A stretch of 64,000 nucleotides of DNA from Mycobacterium sp. OTB74 (GTDB lineage: Bacteria; Actinomycetota; Actinomycetes; Mycobacteriales; Mycobacteriaceae): assembly GCF_029892685.1 (NCBI RefSeq), contig NZ_JARXVD010000021.1:54110-118109 (forward strand). Direction: 5' to 3'. The notes under the pieces are model-generated. The model was not told the DNA's origin, ran no database searches, and was given only the letters and a program-made list of their open reading frames with translations. This document shows, piece after piece, positions 17,190-24,597 of this stretch. The stretch's first letter is position 1, and each line of letters starts with the position of its first letter. The position numbers and the translations under genes were made by a program.

Positions 17190-18158
17190 ATGCGGGTTGC
17201 ACTGGTCTTGGGCAGCGGCGGCGCCCGCGGTTACGCCCACATCGGCGTCATCGATGCATTGCACGAACGCGGCTTCGAGATTGTCGGAATCTCTGGTTCG
17301 TCAATGGGCGCCCTGGTCGGTGCACTGGAGGCCGCCGGCAAGCTCGATGAATTCACCACCTGGGCCAGCGCGCTGACGCAACGCACCGTGTTGCGCCTGC
17401 TCGATCCGTCACTGACCGCAGCCGGAGTGCTACGCGCAGAGAAGATTCTGGACGCGGTCCGGGAGATCATCGGCCCGCGAACCATCGAGAGCCTGCCCAT
17501 CCCCTACACCGCCGTCACCACCGACCTGATCGCCGGGAAATCGGTGTGGCTGCAACGCGGACCCGTCGACTCGGCCATCCGGGCATCCATCGCCATTCCC
17601 GGGGTCATCGCCCCATATCTGCTCGACGGCCGACTGCTGGCCGACGGCGGCATCCTGGACCCGCTGCCGATGGCCCCAGTGGCGGCGGTCAACGCCGACC
17701 TGACGATCGGCGTCAACCTCAACGCGAGCGACCCGACGCCGACACCTGATTCGCCGCGCCCCACCGCCGAACTGCTCAACCGCATGCGCCGCAGTACGAC
17801 GTCGTTGATCGACCGGGCCGCCGCAAGTTCACTGCTTGATACGCCTACGGCCCGAATGGTGCTGGGCCGGTTCAGCAATGCCGTGGACGCCATCGACCCG
17901 ACCCTGGATCCCACCCTTGAGGCCGGCGAGGACTCCCCGGTTCCACGGCTCGGCGGGTTCGAGGTGATGAATCGGACCATCGAAATCTCCCAGGCGGCAC
18001 TGATGCGGCACACCCTGGCCGCCTACCCGCCTGATCTGCTGATCGACGTGCCGCGCACGGTGTGCCGCAGCCTGGAGTTCTACCGGGCCGCCGAAGTCAT
18101 CGAGGTCGGTAACGAATTAGCTTGCGCTGCACTGGATTCCCTGGGCCTGAAAGCCTAG
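17190..18158 (+). CDS. Patatin-like phospholipase (Rv1063c-like)
   Basis: A 322-residue acyl hydrolase. It has the patatin glycine-rich oxyanion loop GSGGARGYAH (residues ~8-17), the nucleophile in GSSMG (Ser~37) and the catalytic Asp in DGGILDP (~D157). All dyad elements are intact, so it should be active as a phospholipase or lipase. It converges on a second patatin-like gene, and the two stop codons share the same CTAG (18155-18158). Confidence 0.87.
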   Translation: MRVALVLGSGGARGYAHIGVIDALHERGFEIVGISGSSMGALVGALEAAGKLDEFTTWASALTQRTVLRLLDPSLTAAGVLRAEKILDAVREIIGPRTIESLPIPYTAVTTDLIAGKSVWLQRGPVDSAIRASIAIPGVIAPYLLDGRLLADGGILDPLPMAPVAAVNADLTIGVNLNASDPTPTPDSPRPTAELLNRMRRSTTSLIDRAAASSLLDTPTARMVLGRFSNAVDAIDPTLDPTLEAGEDSPVPRLGGFEVMNRTIEISQAALMRHTLAAYPPDLLIDVPRTVCRSLEFYRAAEVIEVGNELACAALDSLGLKA

Positions 18159-19030
18159 GACGTCACCGCCTGGGACACGAACGTGGCGAGATCGGCCGCC
18201 ACCCGGCGACCCTGCGCGCGGCCGGCATGTGCCGACGGAATCCGGCAGGCCGGGTCCAGTGGGTCCTTGCCGAAAGCCGCGAGGGCCGCGTCGTCGGCGT
18301 AGACCGCGTACGTCGTACCCGAAAAGCCGGCGACCTCGGCGGCGGTGCCGGCCCCGAACGGCGACGACACATCGGCGGCGGCCGGCACCAAGACCACCGC
18401 TGCAGCGCAGTCGGCGACCGCGACCAGGTTGACGCTGCTGCCCATGCCACCGTCCATGTAGCGCCGGCCGTCGATCGTCACCGTCGGCCAGGCGCCCGGT
18501 ACCGCACAGCTGGCCGCCACCGCGTCCACCAGGGACACTCCGGAGTCGCGGTCGAAGACCACCAACTCGCCCGTGTCGATGTCGACCGCGGTGATCCGCA
18601 GCTCGCGATCCGGCCAGTCGTGGGACGGCAGGCGCTGCTCGATGACGGCGTGCCGCACCTCTGGGCTGACCGTCTCGGTAGCCGCCGCGATGGCCCCGAG
18701 GCTCTGCAGCTTCTGCGCCCTGGTCGTGTTCGGGGTCAGCATGACGTCGAGGAACAGATTGCCGATGGCGTCGATCTCAACCCCCGGGCTGATCTCCGGC
18801 GACTGTTCGGCGATCTGCCGGGCGAACAACTCGTCGATGCTCAGCGCGCTGCCGAGCTGGGCTCCCACGGTCGAACCCGCCGAGGTACCCAGGGTCACCG
18901 ACGAGTTGCGCAATGCCGCGGCCACCCCGGGGCTCTCATCGGCGATGCCCTGCAGAATTCCGGTCTCCCAGGCGATTCCAGCGATTCCGCCGCCGGCCAG
19001 CACCAGTGCACGTTTGGTCACGGTATCCAT
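18155..19030 (-). CDS. Patatin-like phospholipase (Rv1062-like)
   Basis: A 291-residue acyl hydrolase. The loop GGGIAGIAWE is at residues ~13-22, the nucleophile is in GTSAGS (Ser~51) and the catalytic Asp in DGGMGSS. The glycine loop differs from its convergent neighbour (no GGARG), so the two are distinct patatin branches rather than a recent duplication. The promoter side faces the SRPBCC gene 31 bases upstream on the same strand, so those two probably form an operon. Confidence 0.85.
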   Translation of the reverse strand: MDTVTKRALVLAGGGIAGIAWETGILQGIADESPGVAAALRNSSVTLGTSAGSTVGAQLGSALSIDELFARQIAEQSPEISPGVEIDAIGNLFLDVMLTPNTTRAQKLQSLGAIAAATETVSPEVRHAVIEQRLPSHDWPDRELRITAVDIDTGELVVFDRDSGVSLVDAVAASCAVPGAWPTVTIDGRRYMDGGMGSSVNLVAVADCAAAVVLVPAAADVSSPFGAGTAAEVAGFSGTTYAVYADDAALAAFGKDPLDPACRIPSAHAGRAQGRRVAADLATFVSQAVTS

Positions 19031-19061
19031 CTAACGCGAGCCGACTCGGGCAGCGACGCCG

Positions 19062-19535
19062 TCATTCCACCAGTAGGTCGCCCAGATGCTCCAATGACCG
19101 GCTGGCATAGCCCTGCCACACCTTGCCGAACGCCGGTAGCAGCGGGGCGGTCAACGCGCTGCGCGGGTGCAGGGTCCAGCGCCAGGTGATTTTGGTACCG
19201 GTGCTTTCGGAGGTGAAAATCCACTCGCCGTCGACCTTATGGACCAGGGCGGCCATCGGACCGGCGAAGTCCGAGAGGGTGTAGCCGAACGAGTACGGCT
19301 TGTTGAACGACGTCAGAGTTTCGGCCATGCCGCCACCACCGCGGAGCAGAATGTTCCGCGTCTGCCCCACGGTGTCCCAGCTGCCGGTCTGGTCACGGAC
19401 GGCCTTGATCGGCGGAATCGGTCCGTACCAGCGGCAGAACAACTCATTGAGCGGAATCGGGACAGTCCCGCCGAATGCGTGCTCGACCCCGACGGGAACG
19501 CTCCGTGATTGCTCAACAGCCAATGCCTGGGCCAT
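19062..19535 (-). CDS. SRPBCC (START-like) family protein
   Basis: A 157-residue protein from the ATG at 19535 (MAQALAVEQ). The pattern fits the polyketide cyclase/START-like fold: an N-terminal strand with PLNELFCRWYGPIPP, the helix loop, then FTSESTGTKITWRWTL and a long C-terminal helix (residues ~130-155). Such proteins bind lipids or hydrophobic ligands. It sits just upstream of the second patatin gene and diverges from an alcohol dehydrogenase with only 42 bases between the starts. No catalytic residues can be assigned. Confidence 0.72.
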   Translation of the reverse strand: MAQALAVEQSRSVPVGVEHAFGGTVPIPLNELFCRWYGPIPPIKAVRDQTGSWDTVGQTRNILLRGGGGMAETLTSFNKPYSFGYTLSDFAGPMAALVHKVDGEWIFTSESTGTKITWRWTLHPRSALTAPLLPAFGKVWQGYASRSLEHLGDLLVE

Positions 19536-19577
19536 GATGGCGATGATAACCGTCGACGATGACGACAGGGAGTCCAA

Positions 19578-20621
19578 ATGACCGACACCATGCGAGCTGA
19601 GCGGTTCTACGCCGACACCAAAAAGGTTGTGGTGGAAGATGTTCCGATTCCCGTGCCCGGTCCGGGTGAAGTTCTGGTCAAGGTGGCGTTCTGCGGCATC
19701 TGCCATTCGGATCTGAGCCTGATCAACGGCACTTTCCCCAACCAACTACCGGTGGTCACCCAGGGACACGAGACTTCCGGCACCATCGCCAAGCTCGGCC
19801 CGGGCGTGACGGGGTGGGCCGAGGGTGACCGGGTGGTGGTCGCGGCCGGCAGGCCGTGCCTGGAGTGCGCAAACTGTCGGCGCGGCGACGTGTCGAACTG
19901 CCTGCGCATCCGGCTCATGGCATTCGCGTACGACGGCGGCTGGGCCGAATACACCGTCGCCCAGGCCTTTGGACTGACCCGCATCCCGGACAACGTGCCG
20001 CTCGAGCAGGCCGCGATCCTGGCCGACGCGGTGTCCACCCCGTTCGGCGCGGTGGTGCGCACCGGGCAGGTCGGTATCGGCGAGTCGGTCGGGGTGTGGG
20101 GTGTCGGCGGACTGGGCACGCACATTGTGCAGCTGGCCCGGCTGGTCGGGGCGGCACCGATCATCGCAATCGACGTCAACGTTGCGGTGCTGGAACGGGC
20201 GCTGGCCGTCGGGGCCGACTACGCATTCGACGCGAGTGATCCCGACCTGGCGGCGCACATCGCCGAGGCCACCGGTGGGTTGATGCTCGATGTGGCATTC
20301 GACGCGGTCGGGCGCGGGTCCACATTCGATCAGGCGGTGGGGTCGCTGACCGTGGGTGGCCGGTTCGTCGGAGTGGGCATGAGTGCCGACGCGCCGTCCA
20401 TCGGACCGACCTCGTTCTTCAACCTGACCCGCAAGCAGGTACTGGGCCATCTGGGTTATCAGAACGCCGACATCGGGACGCTGGCCATGCTGGTGTCACG
20501 AGGCCGGCTGGATCTGAGTCGCTCGATCAGCGAGATCGTGCCGCTGGAGGACATCGTGTCCGGCATCGAGAAGCTCGAGCGAGCCGAAGGCAATCCGATC
20601 CGAATTCTGGTGCAGCCCTAG
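19578..20621 (+). CDS. Zinc-dependent alcohol dehydrogenase (MDR family)
   Basis: A 347-residue oxidoreductase. Catalytic zinc ligands are seen in GICHSD (Cys~38) and GHETSG (His~62). The structural zinc site is CLECANCRRGDVSNC (four Cys, ~93-107), and the Rossmann motif is GVGGLG (~175). GGGAG precedes the ATG. It should oxidise alcohols with NAD(P); the substrate is unknown. Its stop shares CTAG (20618-20621) with the convergent Rv1059-like gene. Confidence 0.88.
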   Translation: MTDTMRAERFYADTKKVVVEDVPIPVPGPGEVLVKVAFCGICHSDLSLINGTFPNQLPVVTQGHETSGTIAKLGPGVTGWAEGDRVVVAAGRPCLECANCRRGDVSNCLRIRLMAFAYDGGWAEYTVAQAFGLTRIPDNVPLEQAAILADAVSTPFGAVVRTGQVGIGESVGVWGVGGLGTHIVQLARLVGAAPIIAIDVNVAVLERALAVGADYAFDASDPDLAAHIAEATGGLMLDVAFDAVGRGSTFDQAVGSLTVGGRFVGVGMSADAPSIGPTSFFNLTRKQVLGHLGYQNADIGTLAMLVSRGRLDLSRSISEIVPLEDIVSGIEKLERAEGNPIRILVQP

Positions 20622-21667
20622 CGCAGTCGCGGCGCAGCCTTGGCGCTGAACAGCGGCAGCTCCAGGTAGGTCGCGATGCCCGGCTCGGCAGCGCACACCG
20701 CAGGCACCGAGTTGACGCAATGCGCGGCGGTGGCGACGACGCCTGGTTCCGGGCCGTCTTCACCGAACTCGCCCTGAAAACCCTTGATGGACACGGTGAA
20801 GTCCGGGTTGCCGCGGACCTCCATCTCATAGCGCTGGCCTTCAGGACCGAAATCCCATGCCGGGTCCAGGTTTTCCTCACCCATCAGCCAATTGACGGTC
20901 ACTCGCACCACGACCTCGTCTCCGACCAGCGCCTCCCAATGGAACTTCCGGGCGGCCACCTGACCCGGCTGGATGGGCCCCAGCGGCGAGTCGATGGGCG
21001 CCGTGGCAACCGCAATCTCCTGCCGAGCAACGATTTTCGGGTCGGCGTTGAAGCCGAATTCGTCGACGCACATCCGGACCGCCTGGATGAAGCCGCCGTC
21101 GAGCAGCTTTTGCATCGGTCCGGTCAGTGCCTTGTCCGGGGTCTCGCCGAAGCCCATGACGTGCCGGAGCACATCAGGGGCGTCGTAGGTGCGCAGATCC
21201 GAGAACTCCTCGGCCCGCACGAAAGTCACGCCGGTGGACATCACCGAGAACAGGAGCGGGAACTTCTCACTGATCCCGCCCGGCGCGATGCCGGTGCCGT
21301 GCAGGGTCGCGTTGCCTGCCAGCGCGGCCTCGCGCAGTGCGGCGCCCTGCTTCTCGCTGGGGTACACCCAGCCGACCGGGGTGATCACGTTCTTCCCGGA
21401 CCGCAGCAGGGCGGCAACCTCGTCGGGGTTGGGCAGCAGCGGCGCGTAGATGACGGCGTCCGCGGCCAACGCCAGGATGTCGTCGACGCTGTTGGTGGCC
21501 GTGACGCCGAGCGGTTCGGTGCCGATGATCTCGCCGACGTCCTTGCCGTTCTTGGCTTCCGAGTGCACCCAACAGCCGGCAAGTTCAAGGTCGGGGTGTT
21601 CCAGCACGCCTTTGATCGCGGCGACGCCCACTCCACCGGTTGCCCATTGCACAACTTTGAGTGCCAC
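20618..21667 (-). CDS. Dihydrodipicolinate reductase-like NAD(P)-binding protein (Rv1059-like)
   Basis: A 349-residue protein. The N-terminal Rossmann motif is VVQWATGGVGVAAIKGV. Middle motifs such as GTGIAPGGISEKFPLL resemble the 2,4-diaminopentanoate dehydrogenase/dihydrodipicolinate reductase-like group, which is large in sterol- and lipid-degrading actinobacteria. I chose the GTG at 21667, which has GGAGG seven bases upstream. A near-perfect KstR box lies 18 bases before the start, implying control by the sterol-catabolism repressor. The exact reaction is unknown. Confidence 0.8.
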   Translation of the reverse strand: MALKVVQWATGGVGVAAIKGVLEHPDLELAGCWVHSEAKNGKDVGEIIGTEPLGVTATNSVDDILALAADAVIYAPLLPNPDEVAALLRSGKNVITPVGWVYPSEKQGAALREAALAGNATLHGTGIAPGGISEKFPLLFSVMSTGVTFVRAEEFSDLRTYDAPDVLRHVMGFGETPDKALTGPMQKLLDGGFIQAVRMCVDEFGFNADPKIVARQEIAVATAPIDSPLGPIQPGQVAARKFHWEALVGDEVVVRVTVNWLMGEENLDPAWDFGPEGQRYEMEVRGNPDFTVSIKGFQGEFGEDGPEPGVVATAAHCVNSVPAVCAAEPGIATYLELPLFSAKAAPRLR

Positions 21668-21684
21668 TGACGAACCTCCGAAAC

Positions 21685-21698
21685 TAGAACACGTTCTA
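21685..21698. promoter_or_regulatory. KstR-type operator
   Basis: TAGAACACGTTCTA is a perfect inverted repeat with a 2-base centre and fits the KstR consensus TnnAACnnGTTnnA. It lies between the divergent starts at 21667 (minus) and 21799 (plus), so it can repress both genes. KstR controls cholesterol catabolism in mycobacteria. Confidence 0.75.
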
Positions 21699-21798
21699 TT
21701 CAGGTGTATACCACCGCCGACATGGCCGAGGCCATATCCGGCAATTAACAACTGTTGTTATGGTGCTGCCAAGCGCAACGAAGCGAAGGGAATCCCCA

Positions 21799-22992
21799 AT
21801 GTCCAAGAACCGCGTATTCGTCGTCGGCGTCGGTATGACCAAATTCGAGAAGCCGGGCCGGCGTGACGGCTGGGATTACCCGGACATGGCGCGTGAGTCG
21901 GGAACAAACGCGTTGAAAGACGCCGGCATCGACTACACCGAGGTGCAGCAGGGCTACGTCGGGTACTGCTCGGGCGACTCGACCTCGGGTCAGCGTGCCC
22001 TGTACGAGCTGGGCATGACGGGCATTCCGATCGTCAACGTAAACAACAACTGTTCCACCGGGTCGACCGCGCTTTACCTTGCCGCACAGGCGATTCGGGG
22101 TGGCCTCGCGGACTGCACCATGGCGCTGGGCTTCGAGAAGATGCAGCCGGGCTCCCTCGGCGGCGGCGCGCAGGACCGCGAATCACCGCTGGGCAAGCAC
22201 GTCAAAGCCCTGGCCGAGATCGACGAGTTCGGATTCCCGGTGGCGCCGTGGATGTTCGGGGCGGCCGGCCGCGAGCACATGAAGAAGTACGGCACCACCG
22301 CCGAACATTTCGCGAAGATCGGTTACAAGAACCACAAGCATTCGGTGAACAATCCGTATGCCCAGTTCCAGGACGAGTACACCCTCGACGACATCCTGGC
22401 CGCCAAGATGATCTCCGACCCCCTGACCAAGCTGCAGTGCTCCCCCACCTCGGACGGATCAGGTGCAGCGATCTTGGCCAGCGAGGCGTACGTCGAAAAG
22501 CACGGACTGGCCGGGCAGGCCGTCGAGATAGTCGGTCAGGCCATGACCACCGACTTCGCCTCGACTTTCGACGGCAGCGCGGCCAACATCATCGGGTACG
22601 ACATGAATGTGCAAGCTGCCCAGCAGGTTTACGGCCAGTCCGGGCTCGGTCCGCAGGACTTCCAGGTGATCGAGCTGCACGACTGCTTCAGCGCCAACGA
22701 ACTGCTGCTGTACGAAGCCCTGGGCCTGTGCGGCGAGGGCGAGGCGCCGTCGCTGATCGACAACAATGACACCACCTACGGCGGCCGCTGGGTGGTCAAC
22801 CCGTCGGGCGGACTGATCTCGAAGGGCCATCCTCTTGGCGCGACGGGCCTGGCCCAGTGCGCCGAGCTGACCTGGCAGCTGCGCGGCACCGCCGACAAGC
22901 GTCAGGTGGACAACGTCTCCGCGGCGCTGCAGCACAACATCGGCCTCGGTGGCGCCGCCGTCGTGACCGCCTACCAGCGCGCCGAGCGGTAG
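21799..22992 (+). CDS. SCP-x-type thiolase / lipid-transfer protein
   Basis: A 397-residue thiolase-fold protein. The nucleophile Cys lies in NNNCSTGSTAL (Cys~77), with a catalytic-type His in GHPLGATG and an ELHDCFSANE segment. This is the pattern of SCP-x thiolases and the mycobacterial Ltp proteins that act in sterol side-chain or ring catabolism. GAAGGGA lies eight bases before the chosen ATG; the upstream in-frame start at 21760 has no ribosome binding site. The shared KstR box with the Rv1059-like gene suggests sterol-linked regulation. Confidence 0.86.
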   Translation: MSKNRVFVVGVGMTKFEKPGRRDGWDYPDMARESGTNALKDAGIDYTEVQQGYVGYCSGDSTSGQRALYELGMTGIPIVNVNNNCSTGSTALYLAAQAIRGGLADCTMALGFEKMQPGSLGGGAQDRESPLGKHVKALAEIDEFGFPVAPWMFGAAGREHMKKYGTTAEHFAKIGYKNHKHSVNNPYAQFQDEYTLDDILAAKMISDPLTKLQCSPTSDGSGAAILASEAYVEKHGLAGQAVEIVGQAMTTDFASTFDGSAANIIGYDMNVQAAQQVYGQSGLGPQDFQVIELHDCFSANELLLYEALGLCGEGEAPSLIDNNDTTYGGRWVVNPSGGLISKGHPLGATGLAQCAELTWQLRGTADKRQVDNVSAALQHNIGLGGAAVVTAYQRAER

Positions 22993-22999
22993 CGACTGC

Positions 23000-23605
23000 T
23001 CAACCGTCGAGCATCGCGTCGATCAGGCGGCGCAGCACCTGCCTGACCTCCCGCCGGGCCTTCTTCGGATCGTCGGCGGTGGCGATGGCCATGGCCGCCT
23101 CGTCGAGTGCACCGATCAGCACGTGCGCCAGCGCCCGCACCGGCTGGCGCGCGAGCTGGCCGGCCTTGATCGCCTCGGTCAGTAGCTGCTCGGTCATGCC
23201 CAGGCTGTAGCGCTGGGCAATGTCGCGGAAACCGGCCCAGCCGAGCACGCTCGGGGCGTCCAGCAACACCAGTTGCCGGACTTCCGGCTCGGCGGACACC
23301 TCAAGCCAGGCGTCGACCGCGGCCCGGATGGCGTCCGCCGGAGTGGTCGCCCCTGAGGCGGCAACCAGGGCCGCCAGCCGGTCCATGATGTCCTGCTCCA
23401 CCACCTCCACGACAGCCACGAAAAGTGCTGCCTTGTCGGCGAATTGGTGATACATGGCGCCCCGAGTCACCCCGGCTGCGGTGGCGATCTCCGGCGTCCC
23501 CACCTCGGCGTAGCCACGCTCGCCCCACAACCGGCGGGCGGCCTCGATCAGCACCCCGCGGGTAGCCGCGGAGCGCTCTTCTTGAGTACGTCTCTTGTTT
23601 TCCAT
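23000..23605 (-). CDS. TetR family transcriptional regulator
   Basis: A 201-residue repressor from the ATG at 23605. The N-terminal HTH is typical: RRLWGERGYAEVGTPEIATAAGVTRGAMYHQF (pattern spans residues ~25-56, quoted in part), with an all-helical ligand domain after it. It is divergent from an alpha/beta-hydrolase gene. The 62-base intergenic region holds two CCTGTT(G/T)GTAA repeats 22 bases apart, probably its operator, so it most likely controls itself and the hydrolase. Confidence 0.87.
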   Translation of the reverse strand: MENKRRTQEERSAATRGVLIEAARRLWGERGYAEVGTPEIATAAGVTRGAMYHQFADKAALFVAVVEVVEQDIMDRLAALVAASGATTPADAIRAAVDAWLEVSAEPEVRQLVLLDAPSVLGWAGFRDIAQRYSLGMTEQLLTEAIKAGQLARQPVRALAHVLIGALDEAAMAIATADDPKKARREVRQVLRRLIDAMLDG

Positions 23606-23609
23606 ACAC

Positions 23610-23642
23610 CCTGTTGGTAAGTTACGGTCAGCCTGTTTGTAA
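23610..23642. promoter_or_regulatory. Putative TetR operator with direct repeats
   Basis: CCTGTTGGTAA (23610-23620) and CCTGTTTGTAA (23632-23642) are direct repeats 22 bases (about two helical turns) apart, between the divergent tetR and hydrolase genes. ATACAC/GTGTAT arms flank them. The function is inferred from position. Confidence 0.5.
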
Positions 23643-23667
23643 AAGTGTATCGAGCCAGGAGTCATCC

Positions 23668-24498
23668 ATGTCGATCATCGAGATTAACGCCGGAACCATC
23701 CATTTCGAGGAATTCGGACCGAAGGACGGCAGGCCGGTCGTCTTCGTGCACGGATACATGATGGGCGGCCAACTGTGGCGGCAGGTCAGCGCCCGATTGG
23801 GCGCCCGCGGCCTGCGCTGCATCGCCCCCACCTGGCCATTGGGCGCGCACCCCGAACCGCTGCGGCCTGGCGCCGACCGGAGTATCCAGGGCGTCGCCGG
23901 CATGGTCGCTGAAACCCTGACCGCGCTGGACCTGCATGATGTGGTGCTGGTCGGCAACGACACCGGCGGGGTCGTCACTCAGTTGGTCGCGGTGCATCAT
24001 CCAGACCGCATCGGCGCGCTGGTGTTGACGAGTTGCGATGCGTTCGAACACTTTCCGCCGCCCATCCTCAAGCCACTGATCCGCGCCGCACAGTCGCGGG
24101 CGGTGTTCCGCTCCGCCGCGCAGGTGATGCGAATCCCGGCCGTCCGCAAGCGGGCCTACGCCGGCTTGGCCCTTTCCGACATCGACGCCCTCACCGAGGA
24201 ATGGGTCGGTGTCCCGCTGGCCAATCCGGCAATCGCCGAGGACCTCCGACTGTTCACTCTGTCACTGCGCACGGAGGTCACTACCACCGTGGCGGCGCGG
24301 CTATCCGAATTCGACAAGCCGACTCTGGTCGCATGGTCTGCCGACGATGTGTTCTTCGAGCTCGGCGACGGTGAAAGGTTGGCGCGCATCATCCCGAACG
24401 CCCGGTTCGAGGTGATCGATCGCGCGCGTACGTTCTCAATGCTCGACCGGCCACATCGGTTGGTCGACCTACTGTCAACGATCGCAGTGCCCGCCTAG
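23668..24498 (+). CDS. Alpha/beta-hydrolase with Asp at the nucleophile position
   Basis: A 276-residue protein from ATG 23668 with AGGAG six bases upstream. The fold is clear: VVFVHGYMMGG for the oxyanion loop, then the elbow VGNDTGG, which places Asp98 where lipases have Ser. Asp nucleophiles occur in epoxide hydrolases and dehalogenases. The usual C-terminal catalytic His position reads RTFSML, giving Thr255 instead, so the catalytic set is atypical. It is divergently paired with a TetR regulator that may sense its substrate. The activity cannot be named. Confidence 0.75.
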   Translation: MSIIEINAGTIHFEEFGPKDGRPVVFVHGYMMGGQLWRQVSARLGARGLRCIAPTWPLGAHPEPLRPGADRSIQGVAGMVAETLTALDLHDVVLVGNDTGGVVTQLVAVHHPDRIGALVLTSCDAFEHFPPPILKPLIRAAQSRAVFRSAAQVMRIPAVRKRAYAGLALSDIDALTEEWVGVPLANPAIAEDLRLFTLSLRTEVTTTVAARLSEFDKPTLVAWSADDVFFELGDGERLARIIPNARFEVIDRARTFSMLDRPHRLVDLLSTIAVPA

Positions 24499-24558
24499 CC
24501 CACCTGCCCACGAAACCGCATTCCGGCAGGTCAGTTCTCGAACTTTCCCTGCTGGAAT

Positions 24559-24585
24559 GTCCCCCGCAAGCGGGAGGTGCCCCCA
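24559..24585. repeat. GC hairpin, possible dispersed mycobacterial repeat
   Basis: CCCGC-AA-GCGGG (24563-24574) lies inside a purine/pyrimidine-biased block (TGTCCCCCGC then GGAGGTGCCCCC) between the convergent hydrolase and fadD14. Similar blocks recur between mycobacterial genes as I remember. It could serve as a terminator. Confidence 0.4.
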
Positions 24586-24597
24586 GTTTCGGCAGTC

